A stretch of 64,000 nucleotides of DNA from Chamaelirium japonicum (GCA_947650365.1 OX393549.1:83208319-83272318), one strand, 5' to 3'; counted from the stretch's first letter, positions 45,359 to 59,129 are shown. Notes: generated by a model not told the origin, from the letters alone. Made by a program: numbers and translations.

Positions 45359-46864
45359 TGTGTGTACCCTGATGATTGGACCAGAAGGGGGCTTTGACAC
45401 GGCCTGACCACGCACTTCATCGTGAGCCGATCGTTTCGGGCCCCGGAGAAGTAAGCAAACATACCGGGGGTCGTAACTTCGTCACGGGTCGGCTACGCAC
45501 GAAGAGGAGAAAGTGGGTGCTCCGCCCCCCAGAGAAGCGAGCGAACCTACCTGGGGCCGTAAGTTCATCATAGGTTGGCCCCGCGCGAAGAGGAGATGAA
45601 GAGCACACTTCGCGCCCCAGAGAAGCGAGCGAACTTACCGGGTGCCGCAATCTCGTCGCGGGTCGGCTGCGTGTTAAAACAGAGCAAAGGGGGAGTCCAA
45701 GTCCCCCCCTAGGTGGTCGGTCGTGCGTTAAAACGGAGCAAAGGGGGAGTCCAAATCCCCCCCCATTGGTGGTCGGTCGCGCACTAAGCAAGGAGGGAGG
45801 GAGTCCAAGCCCCCGCCCCCCCCGGCTGGCCGCGCACTAAGACAAGCAGGGGGGATTCCAAGTCCCCCTCCCCAGGGGGTCGGCTGCACACTATAATTGG
45901 GAGAGGAGGGAGTCTAACTCCCCCCCCAGGTGGTCGGCCGCACACTAAGTAAGGAGGGAGAGAGTCAAAGCCCCCCCAGGCGGCCGCGCACTAAAGCAAG
46001 GAGGGGGAGTCCAAGTCCCCCCCCCCCCGCCCCAGGGGGTCGACTGCGCACTATGATTGGGAGATGGGGGAGTCCAACTTCCCCCCTAGGTGGTCGACCG
46101 CGTATAATGGAAGAGGGGGAGTCCAAACTCCCCCCCCCTCCCCAATGATGGTCGGACGCGCATTAAAATAGAGAGGGGGGGACTACCCCTCCTCTTGGCT
46201 GCTGGTCGGCCATGCACGAAGCTGAGGAGAGAGCTCCACCCCCTATCTGAAGACCGGCCGCGCACGAAAATACAGATCGTGGGGGATCCAGTTACCCGAG
46301 AATCACGCCCCCAGAATGCGTGGCGGTTGAACCTGGGAATCTCGAGCGCACGACGGTTAAGGGAGTGCAACCCACGCTCCCGTGATTCCCGCTGTAATTA
46401 CCGGAGGCCAACCGCATGCCACATCCCCACCATGTAGATGGTTGAGCACGTTGCGGGAGTGCGTCATCAACCCATCTCGCGCGGAGCGCGCGCCAACTGT
46501 CATCCCGGGGTTATAAAAGGGGACCTACCCCTTTAGTAGAAAGGATCGAATTCTGGAGGAGGTGCTGCCCGATTCTTTCCGAAATTTGCGGAGCTAGAGA
46601 GTGAAATAGCGGAGGTCGATATTTTGAGTGAGATTGCAGAGGTCGGTATCTTGGGTGACCGGTCCTCTCAGGGTGTAACGGGGTTAGGGGAAGTGATTGT
46701 AACCAGATTGCTGTGTTAGTGAATTCTCGCCTCACACCATGGTTTTTTCCCCTTCGACGTTGAGAAGGGGTTTTTCCATGTAAACCTGGTCTTCCTTTTT
46801 CTTTTTGGCTTGTTAGATTGTGCTTGCCACTCGAACCGTCCGGTTCAAGTAAAAACCCCCCACA
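45359..46864 (+). repeat. 3' LTR of the Tat-like Gypsy element
   Basis: 1,506 bp, TGTGTGTACCCTGATGATTG to CCCCCCACA. Same order as the 5' LTR: ~80-bp units, the GGTCGGCCGCGCACTAAG / C-run minisatellite (about 45660-46270), TATA box TATAAAAG at 46512-46519, and leader. Unit number and C-run lengths differ from the 5' copy, as expected for slippage after insertion. Confidence 0.88.
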
Positions 46865-49119
46865 CTACTCACCAGAGAAAACAAAGGGAGAGATATAGTC
46901 CCAGCCTGATACTTCTGGTGAGAGTAGTAGCAAGCGAGCTCAATATGTTTCGTCATCTTATGAAAATCTGGGTTGCTGATAGCCTGATAATCTATATGGC
47001 ACTTTGATTATCACAGTAAAGAGTTGTAGGCTCAGAGATTTCAACTCCTAGATCTCTAAGGAGACATTGCAAGTGAATGATATCTTTGGTAGTAGAAGTC
47101 ATGGCTCGAAACTCTACCTCGATACAAGAGATAGACAACGCTATGCTTCTTGCTGCGCCATAAGATGAGAGAGTCTCCAAGAAACAGGTAGTAGCCGGTA
47201 GTTGATCGACAAGTTGTCGGATCCCTGGTCCAGTCAGTGTTTGAGTAGGCACGTAGAACTAAAGGCAAAGTCGAGGACAAGAAGAGTGATCGGGTGATGG
47301 TGCCTCTGAGGTAACGTAGAATCCAAAGAAGAGCAGTATAGTGAGCAGAGTGAGGGGCGTCAACGAACTGACTGATGATACTGACTGCAAAAGCAATATC
47401 GGACCTGGTGATGGAATGGTAGACCAACTGACCAACGATCTACCGGTACTGAGTAGGATCTGAGAGAAGCACACCGTCGATAGAACAGAGCTTCATGTGA
47501 AACTCGGATAGAGTTGTAGTGGAGCGATCATTAGAAATAACAGCTTGATTGAGGATATCAATGATGTATTTCTATTGGGAAAGCAAAATCCCTCGCTTAT
47601 TGTGGATGATCTCAAGTCCGAGAAAGTAGCAAAGAGGAACTAAATCCTTCATCTGGAACCGGTGCTGATGATGCTGTTGAAGAGAGGCGGTGGCAGCAGA
47701 GTCATCATCTGTGATGATCATGTCCTCAACATATAATATGAGTATCGCCTGTCATTGAGGAAAGGATCGCACAAACAGTGAATGGTCCTGCGAACTCTCA
47801 ATGAAGACACCCTCAGTAATGATTTGTAAGAAGAACTCAAACCAAGCACGAGAAGTCTGCTTGAGCCCGTAGATGGCTTGACAAAGACAACATACATATT
47901 GAGGGGCAGTGTACAGACTGGGAGGCAGCTATATATAGACGACCTCTGAAAGGTCACCATGAAGAAAGACATTCTTTACGTCCATCTAAAGAAGAGGCCA
48001 GAGACGAAGGTCTCCTTATAGTCTATCCCGTATTTCTGAGTAAAACCACAGACCACCAACCGAGTCTTGTGCCACTTAATAGATCCATTAGGTCATCGTT
48101 TGACCTTGTAAACCCAGCGATAGCTGACAGAGTCAATACCGGCATGAAGGGGAATAACGTCCCAAGTTCGAGTCTACTCAAAAGCCTAAAATTCCTCACC
48201 CATGGCCTATCGCCATTGAGGAAGCTGGATGACCTCCCGATATAACCAAGGCTCTTGGTCAGAGTGGAGGGCAATAAGAAAAGTAGTGAACTGTGGTGAG
48301 TAGGAGGTAACGGTGGCAAAGCCAAAATGATTAGGCGGAGCCAAAGCTAAAGCGGTTAGGCAGGCGATGCTTGCGCTGAGGGTAACGAGGCGGTGGGTGA
48401 GGATCCATAGCCGGCGAAGACTGGCTGGGTGCAACATATGGAGTACCAGAGACGTCAGGGGCACTAGGAGTACCAGAGGAACTAATTGGTAACAAAGAAT
48501 AGAAGAGTATGAAGGGAGGAGAGATGTTTGTGGAAGAGGTCGTGAAAAAGTCTTGAGAAATATGAAAAGAGGCAAATAGCAGAAAAGGTATTTGTAGAAG
48601 AGGTTCAAGAGTCGGAGACAGGATGGGAGGAGTCTTTAGAAAGGTGTGGTCCTGAACCGTAAAGGAGTAGAAAGGGGCATACTCGATGAAGGAGACGTGC
48701 CGAGAGATGCGAAGGCGACGAGTCAACGGTTATAATAACAATACCCCTTGTGCTCATAACTGATCCCCAAGAGGATGCACTTAACCAACCTTTCAGATAG
48801 TTTCATGCGCTCATGGAGTGAAAGGAGGACAAAGCAAGTGCACCCGAAAGAACAAAGCATACTGTAGTCAGGGAGAGAGAATAAAAGGCCCTATGATGGG
48901 ACACATCAATCGGAAGGACAGACGAAAGGGTGATGTTGATGAGGTTGACTGAGATCAAGGCAGCCTCAGTCCAAAGGTACAAGGAATGGAAGCAGAGAGA
49001 AAAAGAGCATGTGTGGTCTTAATGATATAACGGTGTTTTCTCTTGGCTACTTCGTTATGCTCGTGAGTATGAAAGCAAGAGTGCTGGAAGAGGGTCCCAT
49101 GGGACTAAAGAAGAGTCTA
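46865..49119 (-). pseudogene. Copia-1 integrase (C-terminal), RT and RNase H
   Basis: Minus strand, degenerate. In order from the right: HNEVAKRKHRYI (integrase, with the catalytic E replaced or eroded in the VAERKHRH motif), RLRISRHVSFIEY, SDQEPWLYREVIQLPQW (RT start), the YxDD box as YVED (47733-47722), QMKDL...CYFLGLEI, TRSDIAFAVSIISQFVDA, ILRYLRGTITRSL, SLILWRSKKHSVV, SIEVEFRAMTSTTKDI and LYCDNQSAI, where RNase H is cut by the Gypsy insertion. Several stops and frame changes lie in between, so it is non-functional. Confidence 0.8.
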
Positions 49120-49124
49120 CATAG

Positions 49125-51201
49125 TATTGAAAAAATCCTTTGGTACAGGCTCATAATGGAAGTGATTTACCGATAGAAAGACCGTTCATGATGTGTGTTA
49201 CACGATTAAAACTTTTGTATAAACTAATCTACATATACGTACATTTGTGCGCATATGAATTGAACGCCCTTACGGTAATCTAGTATTGTGAATATCTAGC
49301 ATACATACAATTCAGAACTATGCTAGATCTATGTGTTAGAGTATTGCATACCTTTCGTGCGGATCTTTTAACCGCAGAGAATTATCTTCTTTGTCGATTA
49401 TGACAGAAGATCGTCCGCGAGGAAGCTGACGGTTTGCGAAAAGATAATGCCTTCTTGTTCACCCGATCTCACATGATGCATGACACGTTGCTCTCAGATC
49501 TCTTAGTGCCTCCAAAGAATGACCCTTCCTCTTTTATGAAACACCATGCGAGGAAGATGAAGTTATAAGCAAGGGGAGATGAGAGAGAAGGAGATGAGAG
49601 AGAGGGGGATTCGGGTATGGGCTTCACATGGATGACCCCTCCTCTCCCTTCACTCTTTTATAGGGCCGTCCATATCTAGGATAAGCACTCCTACAAGCTA
49701 GGGTCATACGTCCCCCTTTTATCTCCACCTATCTCTCCCCTTATCTCTCCCATTTCCCTTGATTCTAGGAGTGATTTTGACTCGGTTAAAACCCTCTATA
49801 TTGTCCCTATGGCCGGTCCTATATAAGGGGAAACAAACCCCTAAAAACTAGGGTCGGTATTGACTTAGGCTCCTACAAATAAGGTCGGCACCCTACTAGT
49901 GTATAGTGGCATATGGTTTGACCCAGCCGCCCCTATGTCACTAGCCGGCCGCCCCTCGTGTATGAGACTTAGCAAGGCACTCATAAATAAAGTGCACTAA
50001 TAATTTTACTATTCATCAGGGTTCCCGAAGGGTGCCCATAGTGAAATCAACTAGTCAACTCACAATATGTCCCAGTGCATCGCATCCATGTGGCGGAGTC
50101 CACTTATGGCAAGGGATAGTCTAGGGCTTTCCATTTGTACACATATATAGTTACATATCTACCATGCACTAGTGTGAAGCACACATGGAGCGTAGGTTTA
50201 GACTTCTCGCTTCCTCTAACTGTGTCCTGTGTTTCGAGGAGATGGTTCAAGGACAGTATATAATGTGGAACCTTCAGGGACCAGGGTTCATGACTTTCAA
50301 TTTAAACTCGATCAACACACTATCTGAGTGTACCATCAATCCCTTTGAGTTCGAGTTAACCTGCATTGCTACCTAGAGTATGATGTAGGCTGCACGCCAA
50401 TCCCTGTGGACTTATTATGTTCTCTCATATACCCCTACTCACCGCTTAGTAGTGGTAAACTCGTTGTTCCTTTACTTCGTGTTATGACATGACTCGAGCG
50501 ATAGAGAGTACGATCAGACTCGAGTGCTCATATGACTCGATTCCTTCTAGATTGACCATATACGTCGTATCACTGATTACCCTATCAAGTAACCGAACTC
50601 GGTCAATAGTCTAACTAATGACCACCAAGTCTAGATTTGGTACAACGTAAGTTAGACCGAGCAACACACCTCCTGCTAGGGGTGTGGATGGCCTGCAAGA
50701 GTGACATACTGATGCGATGTCAATCGAGTAACCCAACACATCGTGGTTTTGGATTACGTAACTAAACCCTCATACATTGGTGTGCTAAACACCACTCAAC
50801 TGGTTAGCCCACCAATAGTGGTTCCTCAGGGTTTAGGACCGTTTTATCCTAAGCAGAAACACGGCTTAATGCACCGGTGTCTGCTCACCGATTTGTGCAC
50901 CGTGTTAGTTCTGTTTGGCCACAGACACTGTGCCTGGTGATGATCATGGTGAAGACTCCCTATGCACTATCATCCCTAACAGTTTATCATGATAAGACGA
51001 CCAATCTAATTATAGTTGCGAATTGATTTATATTACATAAGACCAATCCACTTAGTCTTCAACTTAGTGGACTACCATATAGTCATGGCTCTCTGTTCTC
51101 AAAAGAATACATAATCATGTTACGTATCAACATGCATCTCATATAATAATATTCATTATTTATTATTAGATCAAAACCCAGAGTTTTACAAGCTTAGAAC
51201 A
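49125..51201 (-). repeat. 3' LTR of Copia-2
   Basis: 2,077 bp. Read on the minus strand it starts TGTTCTAAGCTTGTAAAACT and ends GGATTTTTTCAATA. A TATA box TATAAAAG lies at 49662-49655 (minus), conserved in the 5' LTR at 57479-57472. At 50750 it has the uninterrupted TTTTGGATTACGTAAC, the empty site of the Cassandra insertion. Confidence 0.85.
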
Positions 51202-51219
51202 TACCAATTCTAATAATCT

Positions 51220-53100
51220 CCTATTTGGTCTAGTAAAGCAAAATGGTTTTGACTCCCACCGTGTTTACATGTCGCTTGAATGCCTTGGTAGGTATCACCT
51301 TGGTAAAGGGATCAGCAACATTATCTACAGATGTAATTTGTGTCATCGCTACCGGCCTTTGCTTTTGAAACTACCGAATCAAGTGGAAGTTATACTTGAT
51401 GTGCTTTCCCTTTTGGTGCTACCTTGGCTCCTTGGCCTGTGCAATCGCCCCATTATTATCGCAATAAAGCATAATAGGTAATTGATCCTTTGGTACGCAC
51501 CCCAAGTTCGTCATAAATTTATTAAGCTATATCACCTCTTTAGTTGCCTCTCATGCTGCAATGTACTTAGTGTCGATGGTAGAGTCCGCGATATACTTCT
51601 TCTTCATACTTTGCTAACTAATCGTTGCTCCTACTATAAATACAAATCTTGATGTTAATTTTCTAGATTCCAAATCTGATATAAAGTTGGAGTCTGTATA
51701 TCCAATCGACGTAAGCTCCTGTATAGTATAAACCAACTCACAGTCCCTCATTCGATGAAGGTACTTGAGTATACACTTGACAGTTGTCCAGTGAGCTGGA
51801 CTCGGATTTGATTGAAACCGACCTATCATGCCTACTGCGAAACAAATATCTAGCTTGTACAATATATATCAACATTAGGCTTCCTACTGCCGAAGCATAA
51901 GGTACCTTCTGTATTTTCGCTCTCTCTTCATGTATCTTAGGACCTTAATTCTTAGGCAGTTTCACACCATGTCTGAATGACATGAATCCCTTCTTGGAGT
52001 TTTGCATGTCAAATCTGACCATAACTTTATCTATATACGCAGTCTGTGATAGCGAGAGAATCATGTTCTTGTGATATCGTGTTACCTTGATCCCCAAAAT
52101 ATAACTCACTTCACCTAGGTCTTTCATATCGAACTGTGTTGACAACCAAACATTTACTATTGACAATATTCCTATATTATTCCCAATGAGAATAATATCA
52201 TCTACGTAAAGTATTAAATACACCACTGTAGTTTTGTTACTTCTCTTGTACACACATGATTCATCCTTATTTTGAATAAATCCATATGACCACACCGTCT
52301 GATCAAAATGGACATTTTAACTTTTAGATGCTTGCTTTAGTCCATAAATAAACTTTTGCAACTTGCAAACTAGATGCTTCTGACCCCTTGACTCAAAACC
52401 TGGTGGATGCATCATATATATGTCTTCTTCCAAATCCCCGTTGAGGAATATTATCTTAACATTCATTTACCAGATCTTTTTGTTGTAATGGGCTGCAATG
52501 GATAGAAGGATCCAAATAGACTTAATCATAGCTGCCGACGAGAAGGTTTCGTCAAAGTTGATTCATTTTTTCTGGGTATAACCATTGACAACTAATCTAG
52601 CTTTATAAGTCTCAACGGAATCATCGGATCCTCTCTTCTTCTTATACACCCACTTACACCCAATAAGTTTAATATTGATGATAGTGTAACAAGAGTTTAG
52701 ACATCGTTATGATACATTGATGTAATTTTTGTCTCTATGGCTTTTTGCGATTTAGAGCTGTCAGAAGTTCCAACTGCCTCATTGTAGCTTAGTGGATTAT
52801 CCTCCTGATCTTCTGGATTAACCAGTAAGGTTTCTCCATAGTATATGTCAGGAGCTCTGATAATATTTCTCCCACTATGATGAGGTAGTAGTGGTGGTAC
52901 ATAGTGACTAGGTGATACAATATCTGGTGTATTAGTGTCTACAATGTCTGCTCCCACTATATTTTCGAATACGCGCTCTCCACTTGTACTCAGCAGTTCA
53001 TCGAAAACCACCTTACTACTAGGCATGTGGTTTATAATATAGTCCTATTCTAGGAAGAAGGCATTCATAAAAACGATTATCTTCTTGTCCTTATGATCAT
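51220..53100 (-). pseudogene. Copia-2 reverse transcriptase and RNase H
   Basis: RT part at 52295-51945 reads CVYKRSNKTTVVYLILYVDD, with the catalytic YVDD intact (52208-52197), then QFDMKDLGEVSYILGIKV and LSLSQTAYIDKVM. The linker before it is at 53026-52697. RNase H has HWTTVKCILKYL, YTDSNFISD, YCDNNGAIAQAKEP and VADPFTK, with several in-frame stops (TAG/TGA) between 51600 and 51220. It converts element RNA to DNA in the parent family; this copy is inactive. Confidence 0.82.
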
Positions 53101-53870
53101 AAAATAGCCCATATTTGGTCTTTTTGGAATATCCTACAAACAAACATACTCTAGATTTAGATTCTATCTTATCTCTTTTATCATTCCGCATATGTGTATG
53201 ACATCCTTATATTTTAAAATACTACAGTATAGACTTTCGTCTTGACCATAGCTCTCTAAGGGTCTAAGGTACTGACTTAGATGGAACATGTTTAGAATAT
53301 AAGTTGTTGTCTGTAAGATGTATCCCCAAAAGGTCGTTAGTAAACTGACATAACTCATAATGCTGCAAATCATGTTCAACAAGGTTCGATTTCTTCTCTC
53401 GAAAACTCTATTTTGCTGGGGGGCTTCTGGAGCAGTTAACTGGGATATAATCCCATGCTCTACCAGATACCTATGTAACTCGTCAGATACGTACTCGCCA
53501 CCTTGATCAGATCGAATGGCTTTAATATATTTGTCTGTCTGCTTTTTAGCATTAGTCCTGAATTCTTTGAACTTGTTAAATGACTCTGACTTTTGATGTA
53601 TTAAGTAAATATAACTATATCTTGAGTAATCATCAGTAAAAGTAATAAAGTACCTATGATCTCTTATCGCCTTGACGTTTATGGGTCCATAGACATCTGA
53701 ATGGACTAATGCCAACACCTCATTAGATTTTATCCCATTTACTTTAAAGGCCCTCTTAGACATCTTACCTTTCAGGCATGATTCATAGGTGGGAGGATCT
53801 CTGGATGATCTATTTTTAGAAACCTGATCTTCACCATTCTATGAATCATGTCCAAGGCAATAAGCCCAAG
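53101..53870 (-). pseudogene. Copia-2 integrase
   Basis: 199-codon open part 53763-53164: LVHSDVYGPINVKA (first catalytic D), RYFITFTDDYSRYSYIYLIH, KAIRSDQGGEYVSDELHRYL (second D) and FERRNRTLLNMI (catalytic E) are all present. The preceding zinc-binding segment (53765-53870) is broken by stops, and the C-terminal part changes frame after about 53230. Confidence 0.85.
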
Positions 53871-54094
53871 TCGTAAGTGCCACAATTAGATTAAATTTTT
53901 TTGAATGTTTCTTACACTTAGATAAATTAAGATAAAATACAGAAGTCATTATGTTTTCTCTTTCAAAATTAGGATTGAAAACATAAAGATTATTCTGAAC
54001 CATTCATCTTAATATAAAAGTTTTATTTAGCTTAAACGATACACCAGAGGCAACAAAATAAACTGAATAACCTTCATTAACTAAAAATGAAACA

Positions 54095-54345
54095 AAAATC
54101 AAGTTTCATCTTAAGAACATAACATGAAAGACATCTATAAGAGTCATAGACTTATCATTTGAAAAGCTGAGAGTAACATCTCCAACGATTTCAGCAACTG
54201 CCACGGCCTCAGTCCCCATGTTTAAAGTCACCTCCTCATCAAACAACCTTTTGCGTTCTTGAAACCTTTGAAGAGAGTTACATGCATGGTTAGTGGATCC
54301 AGAATCCACAATCCAACTAGCAAAAGAACTATTACTCGAAAGAAA
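54095..54345 (-). pseudogene. Copia-2 aspartic protease
   Basis: MDSGSTNHACNSLQRF (54309 downwards) carries the D-S-G-S active site of Copia proteases. It is followed by NMGTEAVAVAEIVGDVTLSF and LIDVFHVMFLR. The upstream W-I/V part is in a different frame, one base off, so the protease is disconnected from gag. Confidence 0.75.
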
Positions 54346-54359
54346 TTATTCAATAACGA

Positions 54360-55222
54360 AAAGTTATAGATTATATTTTCTGACATTCTAAGGCTTCTTG
54401 CAGTCCTTCTTCCAATGACCCTTCTAGCTACACCGGAAGTACTTGGTGCTCGGCTTCTTTGATTCACCGGATCCAGAGGTCCCCGTAGAGTTCTACACAG
54501 GTGCTAACTTAGGTTTCTTCTTGTGTTTCTTGCTCTGAGATTTACTAGGCTTCTTGCAAGATCTACGTTGCATGTACAGTGCTTTGCCCTTCTGCTTGAA
54601 GCCATCCTTAGCTACCAGGATAGCTCCTAGAAGCTCTGTATTTGTCATATTTAATTTATTCAGATTAAAGTTAGTGACAAAGCCTTCAAAATCTCCAGAC
54701 AGTGATGAGAGGAAAATGTCTGTCATTACCTCACCATCTGGCACAATATCCATAGATGCTAGTTCGTTCTGAAACCTAAACATTTTCAGTATGGTTTTTT
54801 TGAACCAACATCCCATCACTTATCTTAGTAATAACGAGTTTTCTGATGATGAGGTATCACATAATGCGATTATGACCTTCAAACAGCTCTTTCAAGTATA
54901 ATATCATATCAGAAGCATCGGGCATATCCTTGACTTAATTCTGCAGAACTATTTGCAAAGATGCTATTAGATAACACGTACATATTTCATTAGATTTCTT
55001 CCAGTCAGTTACCTTTATCTATGCCTTTGTGGCATTGGGTCTTGGTAAGTCTGGCTTAGGGTCATTAAAGACTGTCATGTGTTTACCAATCCTTAAGAAC
55101 ATGTATAGGTTGCGCTTCAAGTCCTCATAGTTGGAATCGGTAAGTTTATGGTTATTCAGGATAACGGATAGGGAGTCTAATTTGATCATCTGAAAATAAA
55201 GGATCGAATGATGAGAATGCAT
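54360..55222 (-). pseudogene. gag: Copia-2 gag
   Basis: N-terminal part 55222-55019 has IKLDSLSVILNNHKLTDSNY and EDLKRNLYMFLRI, the usual Copia gag start. The C-terminal part 54819-54493 has FRFQNELASMDIVPDGEVMT, FLSSLSGDFEGFVTNFNL and a lysine-rich tail. A CCHC-like knuckle with GHWKKDC lies near 54400. Stops and frame changes occur between about 55010 and 54820. Confidence 0.7.
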
Positions 55223-56913
55223 AAAAACTAATTTTTTGGATTTTTTTAAAACAAGCTAATTATATCCAAATATCAGCGCTACTCTCAAGTGAAGATATCT
55301 TCATTGTTTAATTAATCACGTATACAAGATCTCATAATCGGATACATCTGCCTTATGGGGCATCGTGCATGGTCATCCGCTCACACGGGCCTTTCCTTGA
55401 CCTAATCCAAATATGTCAACGAGGGACTTTGATGGACCATGGTTATCTTTTGGCCAGTGCCACGGATCCTGATGTGAAGCACCAGAAGCCTCATATGCAT
55501 TTCGGATGTTTACCCATAAGCCCAAGTAATTACGACATGAAAGTTCATATGGCCCCCACTTGGGTGGGAAAAAAGCCCTTCTCTCTTGGCCTTGTAATCG
55601 CCATATCCGTAGGGAGATCGCTAAGTCATTTGGCATGGAATGACACAACTCTCACCATAGGGGGATGTTGAGTTACGCTTTCCCAACCGAATACAAAGTG
55701 ATTGGCCATAGAGGCCAGGAGATCTCTTAGAGTCCTCTCTTACATTATTTATTAAATTTGAGGGTTATTTTACGAGTATAAGTATATACAAAGGTTGCGA
55801 CCACCTATAAACTAGACCATGGTCACACCATGCTCCCACTAGCGCTTCAAGCCTTTCACCTAGTATTAATCGATCTCAGAGTGTCATAGTCTCTGCCTTA
55901 AGTGGATTTCTCCACTCAAAAGTCACATTACATACCCCCGAGAATGTCGATGCTCCGTAAATCCGGTTATCAATCTAGTGACCTAGACCCTAGCCTAAGG
56001 TCAGATAAATAGGAAAGGACTCCTACTACCATGACCCCTTGCTTATAAATTTGATAATTGATATCATAATAGAATTCCTTCTCATTATTGGTTTCGATGA
56101 TGGCCAAATAGGAACGCCCGACAAATGGGGAATTGACCTAATAGTGGTAGAACCGAATATGAGGAATTCACGCTATCATTAAAGATTAATTAAAAAATAG
56201 ACATCACTGGTGGAATCCTATCCAAGTAAGGCCGCTAGGACACGAGGGAAAAGACATTCCTCTGAATATTGGTAATAAAATTAGCTCATCAAACTTTGAT
56301 ATGAAACATAAAGAGCTAACGAAGGAAGCAACCAAATAATTGAATCAAGTTTAGGGTCCGGCCCCTAAACTAGACTAGCACAGCGCAGGCTCTCTGACTT
56401 CCTTCGTAAGGTTCCTTGGTTTGACTCATTCGTTGTGATTGCAAGCACTTTGCTGGACCATCTTCGTCCTCCAAGGTTCCGTTTACGCTCCCAATAGTGG
56501 ATCTTAGTGATAAGTTCTTCTTCTTGATTTATAACCGAAAAAGCTCTAGTACGCTTCGAGCAAGTACTCGCTCGTATACAATTTCCTAAAAAGAAAAGAA
56601 AACATGCATAGCAAAAGCCTTGGGAATCGAGGGTGGTCAACTTTCACCTCTCGCCCGACTATGGTTCTAAAACTATTCACATACATAGAGAGCAAATCCA
56701 GATAAAGGCTAATATGGGGTTTGACCCCCTGTAGCAAGCAAATATATATCCAGATTAAATTTTTACAGCGGTGCTCTGCAAGCACGATTCATAGAACAAA
56801 CAAGTATATACATATGAATGGTCTAAGCGTAGGAATCCCGATGATATCTCGCGCTCACCATGCACGCACATGATGGTTTCATGGAAAATCATGAAATGTA
56901 CACTATTAGCGTA
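55223..56913. other. Copia-2 leader between gag and primer-binding site
   Basis: No coding support. About 1.7 kb of AT-rich leader that includes a ~250-bp block of simple plain sequence at 55370-55660, open on both strands without any recognisable family. A frame at 56365-56640 (minus) is likewise unassigned. Confidence 0.4.
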
Positions 56914-56925
56914 GCTCTGATACCA
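56914..56925 (-). other. primer-binding site of Copia-2
   Basis: Minus strand TGGTATCAGAGC, the exact complement of the 3' end region of plant initiator methionine tRNA, two bases after the 5' LTR end. Confidence 0.9.
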
Positions 56926-58642
56926 ATTGTTGGAAAAATCCTATGGTAGAGGCTCGTAATAGAAATAAGTTACTGATCGAAAGATCGTTCATGGTGCACG
57001 ATACACGATTAAAACTTTCATAGAAACTAATTTACATATGTGTACATATTTGTACACATGAATCGAACACCCTAACGATAATCTAGCATTGCGAATATCT
57101 AATATGCATGTATTTCAAAACTATACTAGATCTATGTGTTAGGATATTGCATACCTTTTATGCGGATCTTTTAACCGTGGAGAATTATCTTCTTTGTCGA
57201 TAGAGATAGAAGATCGTCTATAAAGAAGCCAACGAATTATAGAAAGATGATACCTTCTTGTTCTCCCGATTTCACATTATGCATGACACGTCACTCTCAG
57301 ATCTCTGAGTGCTATCAAAGAATGACCCTTCTCTTTCTACAAAACACCACGCGAGGAAGATGAAGTCACAAGCGAGGAAGATGAGAGCGAAGAAGATGAG
57401 AGAGAAGAAGATAAGAGAGAGAGGGATTCAGGTATGGGCTTCACATGGCTGACCCTTCCTCTCCCTCCACTCTTTTATAGGGTTATCACTAGCAAGGATA
57501 AGCACTCCTACAAGCTAGGCTGACCCCCCCTTTATCTCCACCTATCTCTCCCCTTTCCCTTGATTATAGGAGTGGTTTTGACTCAGTCAAAACCTCCTAC
57601 ATTATCCTTATGGCCGTCCCTATATAGGGGGAAACAAATCCTTAAAAACTAGGACCAGCCTTGACTTGGTCTCCCACACATAGGGCCATCCCCCTATTAG
57701 TGCATAGTGGTGTATGGTTTGATCAAAATGTCCCTATGTCACTAGTTGGCCATCCCTCGTGTATGAGACTTAGCAAGACACTCATAAGTGAAATGCACTA
57801 GTGATTTTACTATTCATCGAAGTTCCTGAGGGGTGCCCCTAGTGAAGTTAGCTAGTCAACTTGCAATATATCCCGGTGCATCGCACCCATGTGGCGGAGT
57901 TCACTTATGGCAAAGGATAACTACATTCATCTTTGTACTAGTCTAAGGTTTTCCCTTAGTACACACACGTAGTTACGTATCCACCATGCACTAGTGTGAA
58001 GCACACACGGAGCATAGGTTTAGACTTTTTGCTTCCTCTAACTACGTCTTATGTTTCGAGGAGATGGTTCAAGGACCGTACATAATGTGGATAAGGTGGA
58101 ACCTTTAGAGACTACGGTTCATGGCTTCCAACATGACCTTGATCAACACACTACCTGAGTGTACGATCGATCCTCTGAGTCCAAGTTAACCTACATAGCC
58201 ACCTAGAGTATGACGTAAGCTGTATTTCAATATCCTTGGACTTACTATATTATTTCGTATACCCTTGCTCTCTGCTTAGTAGTGGCAAACCTGTTGTCCC
58301 TCCACTTTGTATCGTGACACGACTCGAGCAATGGAGAGTACCGTCGGACTTAAGTGCTCATATGACTCGATTCCTTCAAGGTTGATCATATACGCCGTGC
58401 CACTGATTACCCCGTCGAGTAACCAAACCCAGTCAACAGTCTAATCGATGACCACCAGGTTTGAATTTGGAACAACGTAAGTCAGATCAAGGAACACACC
58501 TACCGTTATGGGTGTGGATGGCCTATAAGAGTGGCACGCTGATGTGACGCCAGTCAGGTAACCCAACACACCGTTGTTTTGGATTATATAATATCCACCC
58601 CAAATACACAAGATATTATCCGCTTTACCCGTGCTCGTACGA

Positions 58643-58708
58643 GAACTTCCCAGGGAGGTCACCCATCCTAGTACTGCTTTCGCCCGAGCACGCTTAACTA
58701 CGAAGTTC
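58643..58708 (-). repeat. 5S rRNA-derived segment, Cassandra LTR 1
   Basis: On the minus strand GAACTTCGTAGTTAAGCGTG, then a GGGCGAAAGCAGTACTAGG-like middle and GATGGGTGACCTCCCTGGGA. This covers the internal pol III control region of plant 5S rRNA genes. The 5' third of 5S is missing, so this is not an rRNA gene. Confidence 0.88.
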
Positions 58709-59063
58709 TTACAAAATCTATAGTGACGCACGGTTTTAAAATATGTCTTTTATGTTTGGGAGAGGAAATTATATACGTAGCTCATGATCTCCTTCTCTCC
58801 AGACGATATCGGGCTAACTCGTGGCCTTGTACACCTCACCTTACCTCACTTCACCCCATCCATCTTGGTATCCCAGCCTCATGAGTCTTGACTCTTGGCT
58901 ATTGGCTATTGGATCTTAGTCATCACAATCCACCCCCCTTAGGGCTACATGTCCTCGTGTAGGGTTAGACCCCCCCATTGCGAAGAGAACCGACTCTGAT
59001 GCCATTTTGTAACATCCACCCCAAATACACAAGATATTATCCGCTTTGCCCGTGCCCGCACGA

Positions 59064-59129
59064 GAACTTTCTAGGGAGGTCACCTATCATAGTACTACTC
59101 TCGTCTGTGCACGCTTAACTATGGAGTTC
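59064..59129 (-). repeat. 5S rRNA-derived segment, Cassandra LTR 2
   Basis: Same segment as in LTR 1 but more diverged (ATGATAGGTGACCTCCCTAG; AACTCCATAGTTAAGCGTGC). Confidence 0.85.

Larger units (their letters stand above)
33656..46864 (+). mobile_element. 13.2-kb Ty3/Gypsy element, Tat-like (dual RNase H, antisense ORF)
   Basis: Complete LTR retrotransposon with target duplication CTACT (33651-33655 and 46865-46869). Order: 5' LTR 33656-35170, primer-binding region, gag, protease, repeat-rich linker, RT-RNase H, second RNase H, integrase, ~140-bp tandem array, antisense gene, polypurine tract, 3' LTR 45359-46864. Integrase downstream of RT and RNase H makes it Gypsy. The second RNase H and the antisense frame before the 3' LTR are features of the Tat group. 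All genes are broken, so the copy is inactive. Confidence 0.88.
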